Below, piece by piece: positions 25,177-33,292 of a stretch of 64,000 nucleotides of DNA. The stretch's first letter is position 1. Each line of letters opens with the position of its first letter. The position numbers and the translations under genes were made by a program. The stretch lies in contig NZ_SLZK01000001.1 in the NCBI RefSeq assembly GCF_004341105.1, forward strand, positions 930,001 to 994,000. The letters run 5' to 3'. This stretch comes from Rhizobium sp. BK418. GTDB lineage: Bacteria > Pseudomonadota > Alphaproteobacteria > Rhizobiales > Rhizobiaceae. The notes beneath the pieces were generated by a model. That model was not told the DNA's origin, searched no databases, and saw only the letters and a program-made list of their open reading frames with translations.

Positions 25177-25854
25177 ATGGCGCTCGTTCTTTACCAGCAT
25201 CCGCTTGCCTCCTTCTGCCACAAGGTGCTGATCGCGCTCTACGAAAACGGCACGCCCTTCGAAAACCGCTTCGTCGATCTCGCCGACGAACAATCGAGCG
25301 CGGATCTCCTGCGCTTCTGGCCGGTCGGCAAGATCCCGCTTCTGCGCGACGAGACGCGCGACAGCACCGTTCCTGAAACCAGCATCATGATCGAGTACCT
25401 CGACCGGCACTATCCCGGCCCCGTGCCGCTCGTGCCGGAGGAAACCAACGCCGCCCTGCAGGTGCGCCTCTGGGACCGTTTCTTCGATCTCTATGTGCAG
25501 GTGCCGATGCAGAAGATCGTCATCGACCGCCTGCGCCCGGAAGGCTCGGCCGACCCGCATGGCGTCAACGAGGCGCGCGACATGCTGTCGCTCGCCTACG
25601 ATATGGTGGAGAAACAGATCGAAGGCAAAGCCTGGATCACTGGCGACGCCTTCACCATGGCCGATTGCGCCGCCGCTCCTGCCCTCTTCTATGCCCGCAC
25701 GCTGGTACCCTTCACCGAGAAGCGCCCAGGCCTCGAAGCCTATTACCGCCGCCTGCTGGAGCGCCCTTCCTTCGCCCGCGTGCTAAGAGAGGCGCTGCCC
25801 TATTTCAAGTTCTATCCCTACAAGGAAGATCTGCCGGAAGAGTTTCGGCCATAG
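25177..25854 (+). CDS. Glutathione S-transferase family protein
   Basis: A 225-residue cytosolic GST: N-terminal thioredoxin-like domain (ALVLYQHPLASFCHKVLIAL, with the cis-Pro region VGKIPLLRD and the GSH-binding ETSIMIEYLDRHYP, the Glu-Ser/Thr pair) and an all-helical C-terminal domain with DAFTMADCAAAPALFY. Ser/Cys at 12-13 are candidates for the catalytic residue, as in beta/zeta-like bacterial GSTs. Substrate unknown. It lies 68 bp after the methyltransferase gene and converges with ssuB. Confidence 0.92.
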   Translation: MALVLYQHPLASFCHKVLIALYENGTPFENRFVDLADEQSSADLLRFWPVGKIPLLRDETRDSTVPETSIMIEYLDRHYPGPVPLVPEETNAALQVRLWDRFFDLYVQVPMQKIVIDRLRPEGSADPHGVNEARDMLSLAYDMVEKQIEGKAWITGDAFTMADCAAAPALFYARTLVPFTEKRPGLEAYYRRLLERPSFARVLREALPYFKFYPYKEDLPEEFRP

Positions 25855-25931
25855 TATGTTTTCTCCGGCCCTATCAAGATCGATTGCATCCCGGAAATCC
25901 GCTGACCATAAGGGCGAGCGAACATAATGCG

Positions 25932-26753
25932 TCAATGTCCGCCATCGCTGCCAAGAATCGCCGACAGCAGCCTGCCCTCCAGCTCCGCCAGCGCTGGATT
26001 GCCATGGCGGCGCGGGTGCGGATAGGGAATGGCGAGATCGAGCGCGACACGGCCCTCCTCCAGCACGATTACCCGGTCGGCGAGATGCACCGCTTCGCTG
26101 ACGTCGTGGGTGACGAGTACGGTGGTGCAGCCGAGTTCGCGCCAGACGCGGTTCAGCAATTGCTGCATGCTGATGCGCGTCAAAGCATCGAGCGCGCCGA
26201 GCGGTTCGTCAAGGGCCAGAACACCAGGTTTGCTGACAAGCGCGCGCGCCAGCGCCACGCGCTGGCGCTGGCCGCCGGAAAGGCGTGTCGGCCATTCATC
26301 GGCCTTTTCGGTGAGCTGCACCTCGTCGAGCACGGCTTTCGCTTCCGCAAGCGCCTGCTTCTTTTCGATACCTTCCCCAAGACCGACCACGACATTGTCG
26401 GCGACGCTGAGCCAGGGCAGAAGCCGCGGCTCCTGGAAGACGATGCGTGCGTTGGGCTCGATTTCTCTGCCGTCGGCACCTTCGAAACTGAGTTCGCCCG
26501 ATGTCGGCCCGTCGAGACCAATCAGGATGCGCAGCAGTGTGCTCTTGCCGCAGCCGCTCTTGCCGATAACGGCGACAAACTGTCCGGCTGGAATATGGAG
26601 ATTGATGCCACGCAGCACCCGGTTGGCGCCGAAGCTCTTTTCGAGGCCGGAAAGTGTAATGGCCGCAGCACCGGTACCTGCCGCAGCGGCTGGCCCCTCG
26701 CCGAATTCCACTTCTTCGGAGGCGTGGAAACGCTCATGTGTGATGACGGTCAT
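25932..26753 (-). CDS. ssuB: Aliphatic sulfonate ABC transporter ATP-binding protein SsuB
   Basis: A 273-residue ABC ATPase of the nitrate/sulfonate/taurine type: Walker [10 protein letters not shown] (64-72), Q-loop [11 protein letters not shown], signature [15 protein letters not shown], Walker [13 protein letters not shown] and switch His in VTHDVSEAV. It energises the importer with SsuC and SsuA. ATG at 26753 is chosen as the first ATG after AGAGAAAGAC. A poorly conserved Ala/Gly-rich N-terminal extension of about 28 residues precedes the domain. Last gene of ssuADCB; a 66-bp spacer with an intergenic palindrome separates it from ssuC. Confidence 0.95.
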   Translation of the reverse strand: MTVITHERFHASEEVEFGEGPAAAAGTGAAAITLSGLEKSFGANRVLRGINLHIPAGQFVAVIGKSGCGKSTLLRILIGLDGPTSGELSFEGADGREIEPNARIVFQEPRLLPWLSVADNVVVGLGEGIEKKQALAEAKAVLDEVQLTEKADEWPTRLSGGQRQRVALARALVSKPGVLALDEPLGALDALTRISMQQLLNRVWRELGCTTVLVTHDVSEAVHLADRVIVLEEGRVALDLAIPYPHPRRHGNPALAELEGRLLSAILGSDGGH

Positions 26754-26782
26754 GGCTTGTCTTTCTCTATTTTCGCGCAATT

Positions 26783-26814
26783 CCGAGGCAAAACCGCTGC
26801 ACACTTTTGCCGGA
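26783..26814. repeat. Rhizobium-type intergenic palindrome between ssuC and ssuB
   Basis: GGCAAAA (26787-26793) and TTTTGCC (26805-26811) pair, and the stem extends by TCCG/CGGA past a one-base bulge, giving about 10 bp with an 11-nt loop (CCGCTGCACAC). From memory of Rhizobium genomes, GGCAAAA-N11-TTTTGCC elements are frequent intergenic repeats. Here one lies within an operon, where an mRNA hairpin could protect or separate the ssuC and ssuB messages. Confidence 0.55.
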
Positions 26815-26819
26815 TTGTT

Positions 26820-27668
26820 CTAGTTCGCGTAGGCCGGGTTCCACTTCAGCGTCTGGCGCTCCAGCGCGCGGGCAACAACGTCGGCAAGCTTGCCGAGTAC
26901 TGCATAGATGACGAGCGCCAGCACCACGACATCGGTCATCATGAATTCGCGGGCATTGTTGGCCATATGGCCGATACCCGAGGAGGCGGCGATCGACTCC
27001 GAGACGATCAGCGTCAGCCACATGATGCCGAGTGCATAACGCAGGCCGACGAAGATCGATGGCAGCGCGCCGGGGAAGATCACCTTGCGAAACAGCGTCC
27101 AGCCGCTCATGCCATAAACCTTGCCCATCTCGATCAGGTCGCGGTCGACGTTGCGCACGCCATGATAGGTGTTGAGGTAGACGGGAAAGAGCACGCCGAG
27201 CGAAGTGAGAAACAGTTTCGATTCTTCACCAATGCCGAACCAAAGGATGACAAGCGGGATCATCGCCAAGTGCGGAATGGTGCGCAGCATCTGCAACGTC
27301 GTATCCGTCAATTGCTCCGAGAGCTTCGATACGCCATTGGCGATTCCGATAAGGAAGCCGATCGACCCGCCGACGAGAAGGCCGGCAAAAGCGCGCGCGG
27401 CGCTGACCAGTACGTCCTCAGGCAATTGCCCTGATATCGTCGTTGTCCAGAAGGCCGAGGCGACATCGGCGGGCGACGGCATGATGCGCGAGGAAATCCA
27501 GCCGACCGAACAGCCGAGCTGCCAGAGCGTGATGATCGCAACCGGCACCAGGTAGGGCAAAAGCTTATCGCTGCCGGGCAGCGGCAGGCGGAAACCCGCC
27601 CTGCCCCCTCTGACACCTGCCTTGCGCGTCGCGGCGGCAGCCCGCGCAAACGTATCGAAAGTCGACAT
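26820..27668 (-). CDS. ssuC: Aliphatic sulfonate ABC transporter permease SsuC
   Basis: A 282-residue permease of the BPD_transp_1 (SsuC/TauC) family with six helices: VPVAIITLWQLGCSVGW, LVGGSIGFLIGIANG, the EAA-like loop EMGKVYGMSGWTLFRKVIFP, and SIFVGLRYALGIMWLTLIVSE. It forms the membrane path for sulfonates with SsuB. It starts 88 bp after ssuD. Start chosen at the ATG of MSTFDTFARA, preceded by GAAGATATCC; good agreement in length with SsuC proteins. Confidence 0.95.
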   Translation of the reverse strand: MSTFDTFARAAAATRKAGVRGGRAGFRLPLPGSDKLLPYLVPVAIITLWQLGCSVGWISSRIMPSPADVASAFWTTTISGQLPEDVLVSAARAFAGLLVGGSIGFLIGIANGVSKLSEQLTDTTLQMLRTIPHLAMIPLVILWFGIGEESKLFLTSLGVLFPVYLNTYHGVRNVDRDLIEMGKVYGMSGWTLFRKVIFPGALPSIFVGLRYALGIMWLTLIVSESIAASSGIGHMANNAREFMMTDVVVLALVIYAVLGKLADVVARALERQTLKWNPAYAN

Positions 27669-27756
27669 GGATATCTTCCTCGCGCTTCAGTTCTGGGGAA
27701 TTCCGGGAAACTGTGCGAAGCTTCGTGTCCGGAATTGCGTTGGTAAGCGGCCTCGA

Positions 27757-28932
27757 TCAGGAGCCGGAAACGACCTTCAGGTTGCCGCCATGGCTGCCGC
27801 CGGCAAAAACCTTCTTGCGGCCGAACTCGTTGTTGAAGCTGAGCCGCTGTTCGTCCCTCGTGATGCCGAGTTCCGGGAAGAGCAGTTCGGCGACGCGATA
27901 GGCCTCTTCCAGATGCGGATAGCCGGAGCCGATCACCGTATCGATGCCGACCTCCTGATATTCGCGCAGGCGCGCTGCCACCGTCTTCGGCGAGCCGACG
28001 AGCGCGGTGCCCGCACCGGCACGCACCAGGCCGATGCCGGCCCAGAGGTTCGGCGACACTTCGAGCTTGTCGCGGCGGCCGCCATGCAGGGCCGCCATCC
28101 GCTTCTGACCGACGGAGTCGGATTCCTTGACGAAACGCTCCTGCGCTTCGGCGATCGTCTCGTCATCGAGATGACGGATCAGGCGATCGGCGGCTTCCCA
28201 CGCTTCCTCGTCCGTTTCGCGGACGATGAAATGCAGGCGGATACCGAAGGAAACCTCGCGGCCCTTGCCGGCGGCGGCTGCGCGCACTTTCTGCACCTTT
28301 TCGGCAACCTGCGCCGGCGGCTCGCCCCAGGTCAGATACTTGTCGACGCGGCCAACGGCGAAATCGATGCCGGCATCCGAGGAGCCGCCGAAATAGAGCG
28401 GCGGGCGCGGCGACTGCACCGAGGGGAAGCCGAGGCGTGCTTCGGTCGCCTTGATATATTTGCCGTCATAGCTCGCCACGCCCTTTTCGAGCAGTTCTTC
28501 GAAGACATGGAAGAACTCGTCGGCATGGGCGTAACGCTCGTCATGCTCGAGATGAATGCCGTCGCCGGCAAGCTCCGCCGGGCTGCCGCCAACAACGATG
28601 TTGAGCAACAGGCGTCCATTGGAGATGCGGTCGAGCGTCGTGGCAAGGCGCGCATAATAGGCCGGAGACGCTGTGCCCGGACGGATCGCCACGAGGAACT
28701 GAAGCTTCTCGGTCTGGGTCGCCAGCGCCGATGCCATCACGAAGGATTCCTCGCAGGCGACACCAGTCGGCAGCAGCACGCCGGAGTAGCCGAGGCGATC
28801 CACCGCCTGGGCGATTTGCGTCAGATAGCCGATTTCGGGAGCGCGATTGAGATCGGTGGAGCCGAGATAGGTTCCGTCACCGGACGTCGGGATGAACCAG
28901 AGGAAATTGATCGGATCGGATGAGGCGGTCAT
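27757..28932 (-). CDS. ssuD: FMNH2-dependent alkanesulfonate monooxygenase SsuD
   Basis: A 391-residue bacterial-luciferase-like TIM-barrel enzyme that releases sulfite from C2-C10 alkanesulfonates with FMNH2 and O2. Family marks: [16 protein letters not shown] at the start, the conserved Cys in [32 protein letters not shown] and the C-terminal [13 protein letters not shown] / [12 protein letters not shown]. The usual FMN reductase partner SsuE is not in this window and must be supplied elsewhere. AAGGAA precedes the ATG at 28932. A conserved element at 28997-29020 suggests its own promoter or operator. Confidence 0.96.
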   Translation of the reverse strand: MTASSDPINFLWFIPTSGDGTYLGSTDLNRAPEIGYLTQIAQAVDRLGYSGVLLPTGVACEESFVMASALATQTEKLQFLVAIRPGTASPAYYARLATTLDRISNGRLLLNIVVGGSPAELAGDGIHLEHDERYAHADEFFHVFEELLEKGVASYDGKYIKATEARLGFPSVQSPRPPLYFGGSSDAGIDFAVGRVDKYLTWGEPPAQVAEKVQKVRAAAAGKGREVSFGIRLHFIVRETDEEAWEAADRLIRHLDDETIAEAQERFVKESDSVGQKRMAALHGGRRDKLEVSPNLWAGIGLVRAGAGTALVGSPKTVAARLREYQEVGIDTVIGSGYPHLEEAYRVAELLFPELGITRDEQRLSFNNEFGRKKVFAGGSHGGNLKVVSGS

Positions 28933-28996
28933 AAGCGCGTTCCTTCTTATGGATATCTGAAATCAGCTTCACTGGGCATATCGTGACATAGACCAC

Positions 28997-29020
28997 AAAT
29001 TATATCGACAATATCAATTT
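28997..29020. promoter_or_regulatory. Conserved AT-rich element upstream of ssuD
   Basis: AAATTATATCGACAATATC followed by AATTT; the flanks AAATT/AATTT are an inverted repeat. The core AAATTA(T/G)ATCGACAA recurs at 30179-30193 upstream of ssuA with one difference in 15. It lies 65 bp before the ssuD start. Candidate binding site for the activator of sulfonate use (a CysB/Cbl- or SsuR-like protein), by inference. Confidence 0.6.
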
Positions 29021-29135
29021 GCGATTCTGGCTTGGTGTGGAGAATAATTTTGCCCGGTTCCGCGGCATGGCCACGCTCCCATGCCGCGGCCCGCAGACCT
29101 CTGCCCCAAGGTGTAGGCGCCAAGAGCTGACGGCG

Positions 29136-30101
29136 TCAGCTCGCCTTCGGCCGCCAAACGATATCGCCGGTGGTGAGCTTCTTCGGCACGATGCCGAGAT
29201 TGTAGAACTCGTCAGCTAGCGCCTGCTGATAGCTTGCGGCCGCATCGGTGACGGTCGTCACGCTACCGAGATCGGCGCCGGGCCGCTGCAGCGTCACTCG
29301 CGTGATGTTTTCAGGGACGCCGGTAATTTCCGAGAGCTCCTTGACCGTCGCATCGAGATTGTCCTGTGCTGCGCGCCCCACCTTGGCGAGCTCGTCGAGT
29401 ACACTGACGATGACGGTGCCGCTCTGATCGGTGAAATCTTTGTTGGCGAGGAAGAAGCTGTAGTAATCGACGATGCCTTCGGCCGTCGTCAGGATGCGCG
29501 TATCAGGATCGGCCTCGGCGATGGCGAGATACGGATCCCAGATCGACCAGGCATCAATGCTGCCATTCTTGAAGGCGGCCGCTGCATCCGGCGGCGCGAG
29601 ATCGATCTGCTGGACATCGTCGGGCTTCAGCCCCGCCTTGCGCAAGACCTTGACCGTTACGTTGTGGGCGCTGGAGCCGCGCTTGAAGGCCACCTTCTTG
29701 CCCTTCAGGTCTTCCAGCGTCTTAATTGGCGAATCCTTGCGCACGAGAATGGCTGAGCCAGCCGGGCTACCCTTGTAGACGCCAACATAATAGAGCGCCC
29801 CGCCGGCCGCCTGGGCAAAGAGCGGCGGCACATCGCCCGTGGCGCCAAAATCGAGCGCACCGGCGCCAAGTGCTTCCAGAAGCGGCGGGCCTGACGTGAA
29901 TTCTGACCAGCTGACCGTAATTCCCTGATCGGCAAGCCGCTTTTCGAGAGCGCTGCGTCGCTTGGCAAGTGCCAACACGCCGTTCTTCTGCCAGCCGATG
30001 CGAAACTCTGTTGCCGCGGCTCGCGCCGCACGGACGGATGGCAGAATGGTGGTGGCGGCCGCTGCCCCGAAAAGTCCCAGTGTCTGTCGGCGTGTAATCA
30101 T
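29136..30101 (-). CDS. ssuA: Aliphatic sulfonate-binding periplasmic protein SsuA
   Basis: A 321-residue substrate-binding protein of the SsuA/TauA/NMT1 family. The N terminus (TRRQTLGLFGAAAATTI, cleavage near ARAAA) carries a twin Arg and looks like a Tat-type signal. Then FRIGWQKNGVLALAKRR, LEALGAGALDFGATGDVPPLFAQ, LKGKKVAFKRGSSAHN and DAWSIWDPYLAIAE, all typical of SsuA. ATG at 30101 follows AAGGGGATAGAG; the open frame continues 116 codons upstream but that portion overlaps promoter-like AT-rich DNA and lacks family similarity. First gene of ssuADCB, 203 bp before ssuD. Confidence 0.95.
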   Translation of the reverse strand: MITRRQTLGLFGAAAATTILPSVRAARAAATEFRIGWQKNGVLALAKRRSALEKRLADQGITVSWSEFTSGPPLLEALGAGALDFGATGDVPPLFAQAAGGALYYVGVYKGSPAGSAILVRKDSPIKTLEDLKGKKVAFKRGSSAHNVTVKVLRKAGLKPDDVQQIDLAPPDAAAAFKNGSIDAWSIWDPYLAIAEADPDTRILTTAEGIVDYYSFFLANKDFTDQSGTVIVSVLDELAKVGRAAQDNLDATVKELSEITGVPENITRVTLQRPGADLGSVTTVTDAAASYQQALADEFYNLGIVPKKLTTGDIVWRPKAS

Positions 30102-30178
30102 CTCTATCCCCTTCCTTTGGCTGGCGGGTGCTCCTGCTGCCCCGCTCGACCCTTCGATGGATTTATGATGATTTCTAT

Positions 30179-30201
30179 AAATTAGATCGACAACAGAATT
30201 T
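30179..30201. promoter_or_regulatory. Conserved AT-rich element upstream of ssuA
   Basis: AAATTAGATCGACAACAG followed by AATTT, 78 bp before the ssuA start; matches the element at 28997-29020 before ssuD at 14 of the first 15 positions and in the AAATT/AATTT flanks. The presence of the same element ahead of the two ssu transcription units and nowhere obvious nearby supports a shared regulator. Confidence 0.6.
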
Positions 30202-30363
30202 ATCATATTCGCGGAATCTGAAACTTTCCCAACCCCGATTTTCGCAGATTGAAGAAATTTTGTTCCAAGGCAGGCCACTTCCACCGCTGCCATGGCTTTC
30301 CGTCCCTGGCTGTTTCCTTTAATCCTCTGAGCCTGTTTGCAAGCAGTTATGGAGGACAAATAT

Positions 30364-31233
30364 ATGGCGAAAGTCGCTTTCATCGGTCTCGGCGTTATGG
30401 GTTTCCCGATGGCGGGCCATCTGAAAACAAAGGGCGGCCATGATGTCACCGTCTATAACCGCACGGCCGAAAAGGCCGCCGCCTGGGCGGAAAAATTCTC
30501 CGGCAAGTCCGCCCCTACCCCGGCCGAAGCTGCTGATGGCTGCGATTTCGTCTTCGTCTGCGTCGGCAATGACGATGATCTCCGCTCGGTGACATCAGGC
30601 GAAAACGGCGTGCTGAAGAGCATGAAACCCGGTTCCGTGCTGATCGACAACACAACCGCAAGCGCCGAGGTCGCCCGCGAACTCTATGCGGCTGCCAAGG
30701 CGAAGGGCGTCGATTTCATCGACGCGCCCGTCTCCGGTGGTCAGGCGGGTGCCGAAAACGGCGTGCTGACCGTCATGTGCGGCGGCGATGAAGCCGTCTT
30801 CGAAAAGGCACGTCCCGTCATCGATGCCTATGCCCGCATGGTCGGCCTCATGGGACCGGCAGGTTCCGGCCAGTTGACCAAGATGATGAACCAGATCTGC
30901 ATCGCAGGCATCGTCCAGGGCCTTGCCGAAGCCGTGCATTTCGGCAAACGCGCCGGCCTCGACATCGAAAAGGTGGTCGATGTCATCTCCAAGGGGGCCG
31001 CTGGTTCCTGGCAAATGGAAAACCGCCACAAGACCATGAACCAGGGCAAGTATGATTTTGGCTTTGCCGTCGACTGGATGCGCAAGGATCTTGGCATCGT
31101 CCTGACGGAAGCCCGCCAGAATGGCGCCAAGCTGCCGCTGACAGCCCTCGTCGACCAGTTCTACGGCGATATCCAGGCGCTCGGCGGCAACAGGTGGGAT
31201 ACGTCCTCGCTGCTCGCCCGCCTCGAGAAGTGA
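30364..31233 (+). CDS. 3-hydroxyisobutyrate dehydrogenase-like NAD(P)-dependent oxidoreductase
   Basis: A 289-residue beta-hydroxyacid dehydrogenase: Rossmann motif FIGLGVMGFPMAGHL (GLGVMG at 8-13), substrate motif DAPVSGGQAGAENG, and catalytic Lys173 in GQLTKMMNQ. The family includes 3-hydroxyisobutyrate, tartronate semialdehyde and glyoxylate/succinic semialdehyde reductases; which one this is cannot be settled. GGAGG lies before ATG at 30364. It is divergent from ssuA and is followed after 13 bp by the AlkD-like gene. Confidence 0.93.
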   Translation: MAKVAFIGLGVMGFPMAGHLKTKGGHDVTVYNRTAEKAAAWAEKFSGKSAPTPAEAADGCDFVFVCVGNDDDLRSVTSGENGVLKSMKPGSVLIDNTTASAEVARELYAAAKAKGVDFIDAPVSGGQAGAENGVLTVMCGGDEAVFEKARPVIDAYARMVGLMGPAGSGQLTKMMNQICIAGIVQGLAEAVHFGKRAGLDIEKVVDVISKGAAGSWQMENRHKTMNQGKYDFGFAVDWMRKDLGIVLTEARQNGAKLPLTALVDQFYGDIQALGGNRWDTSSLLARLEK

Positions 31234-31246
31234 TTGGCCCAGGAAT

Positions 31247-31924
31247 ATGAGCCCCTCTTCGAGCGCAACTGAGCTAATCGAGCATCTGCAGACGCTGCGC
31301 TCCGAAGACAATATCGCCGGCATGGCGCGTTTCGGCATCGTGACCGAAACCGCCATCGGCATCTCCAATCCCGTCCTGCAGAAGATCGCCCGACTCGCCA
31401 AGAGGGATCACGTCAGGGCGAAAGAGCTTTGGGCAAGCGGCATCCGCGAAGCGCGAATGCTGGCGCTCTACACGTTCGACCCGAAAAGTCTGACGGCAGC
31501 CGAGGCCAGAACACTGGCCGCGGACTTCAATTCCTGGGAGATCGTCGATTGTGCCGCCGACCTTTTCGTCGAAGCCGGCCTTGATAAGCTGATCGCAGAC
31601 TTTGCAGCCGACGAACGTGAATTCGTCCGGCGAACCGCCTTCGCCATGATCGCCGGTGCAGCCGTGCACCGGAAGAAGGACCGGGATGAAAGCCTGCTTA
31701 GCTACTTGCCGCTGATCGAAGCCCACGCGACGGACCCGCGCAATTTCGTCCGCAAGGCCGTTAACTGGGCGCTGCGCAATATCGGAAAGCGCAGCCGCGC
31801 CTGCCACGCTCCGGCGCTGGCTCTTGCCGAACGCCTTGGAGCAAGTGCCGATAAGACTGCACGCTGGATCGGCAAGGATGCGGTCAGGGAATTGACGAGC
31901 GAAAAGCTGCTCGCCCGGCTCTAA
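31247..31924 (+). CDS. DNA alkylation repair protein (AlkD-like HEAT-repeat)
   Basis: A 225-residue all-helical protein of the AlkD family (ALK/HEAT-like repeats): FGIVTETAIGISNPVLQKIAR, WASGIREARMLALYTFDP, DFNSWEIVDCAADLF and NFVRKAVNWALRNIGKRS match the family pattern, including the Trp and Asp used for DNA contact and base excision in AlkD proteins. Expected role: removal of bulky cationic alkylated purines such as 3-methyl- and 7-methyl-adducts. It is probably co-transcribed with the dehydrogenase gene before it. Confidence 0.88.
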   Translation: MSPSSSATELIEHLQTLRSEDNIAGMARFGIVTETAIGISNPVLQKIARLAKRDHVRAKELWASGIREARMLALYTFDPKSLTAAEARTLAADFNSWEIVDCAADLFVEAGLDKLIADFAADEREFVRRTAFAMIAGAAVHRKKDRDESLLSYLPLIEAHATDPRNFVRKAVNWALRNIGKRSRACHAPALALAERLGASADKTARWIGKDAVRELTSEKLLARL

Positions 31925-31926
31925 CC

Positions 31927-32859
31927 TTATTGCGCCGCGATCGCTGCGCTCGTTGGAACGATCTGATGCTGCTTGGATTTCTCGACGAGGAAATCGATTA
32001 GTGCGCGCACCGCCGGCGGCATGCCCTTGGTCGTCGTGAAGACCAGATAGAACTGGCTCTCCGCCGTCTGCCAGTCCGGCAGCACGCGAACCAAGCGGCC
32101 GGCCTGAATATCCTCCGCGCAGGCACGTTCGAGGATGAGGCCGTAACCGACACCGGCACGAGCCGCATCGAGGATTGCCGTCATGCTGCGGCAGGTCAGC
32201 CTCGGCTGATGCCGCACGACCTTCTTCTCCTCATTGGGACCAACCAGCTCCCAAGTATGGAAGGACATCCAGGTGGACATGGCGAGCGTCGGTCCGTTGG
32301 CGAGATCATCGACACAGCTGAGTTCACCCATGCGCTCGACCAGCGAGGGGCTGGCAACGAGAATGCGCCGCGCCCGGTCGAGCTTGCGCATCACCAGGCT
32401 CGTTTGCGTTTCCGGCTCGCTTGCTGCCCGCACTTCGACATCGATTCGCTCGTTGATGAGGTCGGTACGCCGATCGGAGCCGATGATCTGCAGCTTGATC
32501 TTGGGATAGCGCTCCAGAAATTCAGGCAGAACCGCGCCGAGTGAGTTATCGACAAGACCGAGCGGGCAACCCATGCGCACGATCCCCTGCGGATCGGATT
32601 GAGCTTCCGTGACGATCGACTTGGCACGATCGGCTTCCCGAAGAATCGTCTGGCACTGCTCGTAGAAGGCCTGACCGATCTCCGTCACCCGGAAGTGACG
32701 TGTGGATCGCTCGATCAGCCTCGCCCCAAGACACTCCTCCAGACGGCTGACACGTCTGCTGAGCTTGGACCGAGGTATTTTCAAAGTTCTACTTGCGGAG
32801 GCAAAGCCACCGCTGGAGACGACGGCAGCAAAATAGAAGTAATCGTTAAGATCGTCCAT
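31927..32859 (-). CDS. LysR-family transcriptional regulator
   Basis: A 310-residue LysR protein: HTH in GGFASASRTLKIPRSKLSRRVSRLEE (seen as ASASRTLKIPRSKLSRRV), then ARLIERSTRHFRVTEIGQ. The effector domain begins with GIVRMGCPLGLVDNS. This DDLNDYFYFAAVV-type opening belongs to the branch whose members often control quinone or electrophile resistance genes. Its stop lies 2 bp after the AlkD-like stop (convergent). A dyad TGTGAC-N6-GTCACA lies 55 bp upstream of its start. Confidence 0.92.
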   Translation of the reverse strand: MDDLNDYFYFAAVVSSGGFASASRTLKIPRSKLSRRVSRLEECLGARLIERSTRHFRVTEIGQAFYEQCQTILREADRAKSIVTEAQSDPQGIVRMGCPLGLVDNSLGAVLPEFLERYPKIKLQIIGSDRRTDLINERIDVEVRAASEPETQTSLVMRKLDRARRILVASPSLVERMGELSCVDDLANGPTLAMSTWMSFHTWELVGPNEEKKVVRHQPRLTCRSMTAILDAARAGVGYGLILERACAEDIQAGRLVRVLPDWQTAESQFYLVFTTTKGMPPAVRALIDFLVEKSKQHQIVPTSAAIAAQ

Positions 32860-32913
32860 AATCGAAACCTACCCGAGAGTAGTAATGAATGCCAGCCCCT
32901 AGGATGTTCCACC

Positions 32914-32931
32914 TGTGACGTTACAGTCACA
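32914..32931. promoter_or_regulatory. Dyad upstream of the lysR gene
   Basis: TGTGAC (32914-32919) - GTTACA - GTCACA (32926-32931): perfect 6-bp arms with a 6-bp spacer, 55 bp upstream of the LysR start at 32859. LysR proteins usually bind interrupted dyads at this distance and repress their own gene, so autoregulation is likely. The arms resemble a CRP half-site, but the TGTGA/TCACA spacing is 8 rather than 6. Confidence 0.55.
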
Positions 32932-33257
32932 TTATTGGCATCAAATCCGAGAGGATAGAACCTGGCCTGACGCGAAGCTTGCCGGACGGGATGACGCAAC
33001 CGCAAGATGCATGTCGCACAACGAAATATGGCGCAATCAACCAAGGCAATGAATGCGCTGATAGTTTTGAAATGTGCTCGAAATCAGGAGAAATTCCGGA
33101 GGAAAACCTGTTGACCAACAAAACCGGTAAGCGTGGCGGCGCTTCTGGCTTCATACCGGTTCTGAACTGCAAAGGACTGGCCCAGCAGGGAAAACCGGAC
33201 CAGTCCCTCGTTACTGATCGGAGGTCATTCTGATCAGAAACTCTTGGGATTAGGAGA

Positions 33258-33278
33258 CCCCCGGCACGAGGCCGGGGG
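33258..33278 (-). terminator. Hairpin after ropA (probable terminator)
   Basis: A perfect 8-bp GC-rich stem CCCCCGGC (33258-33265) / GCCGGGGG (33271-33278) with a 5-nt loop, 15 bp after the porin stop at 33293. The following minus-strand bases (TCTCCT) are only partly T, so termination may be helped by stem strength. Confidence 0.65.
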
Positions 33279-33292
33279 TTCCGTCGTTCAAA

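Larger units (their letters stand above)
32860..33292. other. Intergenic region between lysR and ropA 3' end
   Basis: A 433-bp stretch without a convincing gene. It holds the lysR promoter region with the dyad at 32914-32931 and the hairpin at 33258-33278. An 84-codon plus-strand frame (32979-33233) has no ribosome-binding site, a composition unlike its neighbours, and no recognised domain, so I do not call it a gene. Confidence 0.55.

Noticed and set aside
25665..27434. A 589-codon open frame on the plus strand opposite ssuB and ssuC
   Set aside because: It is antisense to two well-supported genes with complete family motifs; its translation is Arg/His/Asp-rich without any domain. High G+C third positions open such frames.
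27622..28923. A 433-codon plus-strand frame opposite ssuD
   Set aside because: Antisense shadow of ssuD, which is full length and has all family motifs.
30102..30449. Upstream extension of the ssuA frame by 116 codons
   Set aside because: It would cross the AT-rich promoter region and the divergent dehydrogenase start; the ATG at 30101 has a ribosome-binding site and a proper signal peptide.
32914..32931. CRP/FNR-type site
   Set aside because: TGTGA and TCACA are present but separated by 8 bp rather than the 6 bp needed by CRP; treated as a LysR-type dyad instead.
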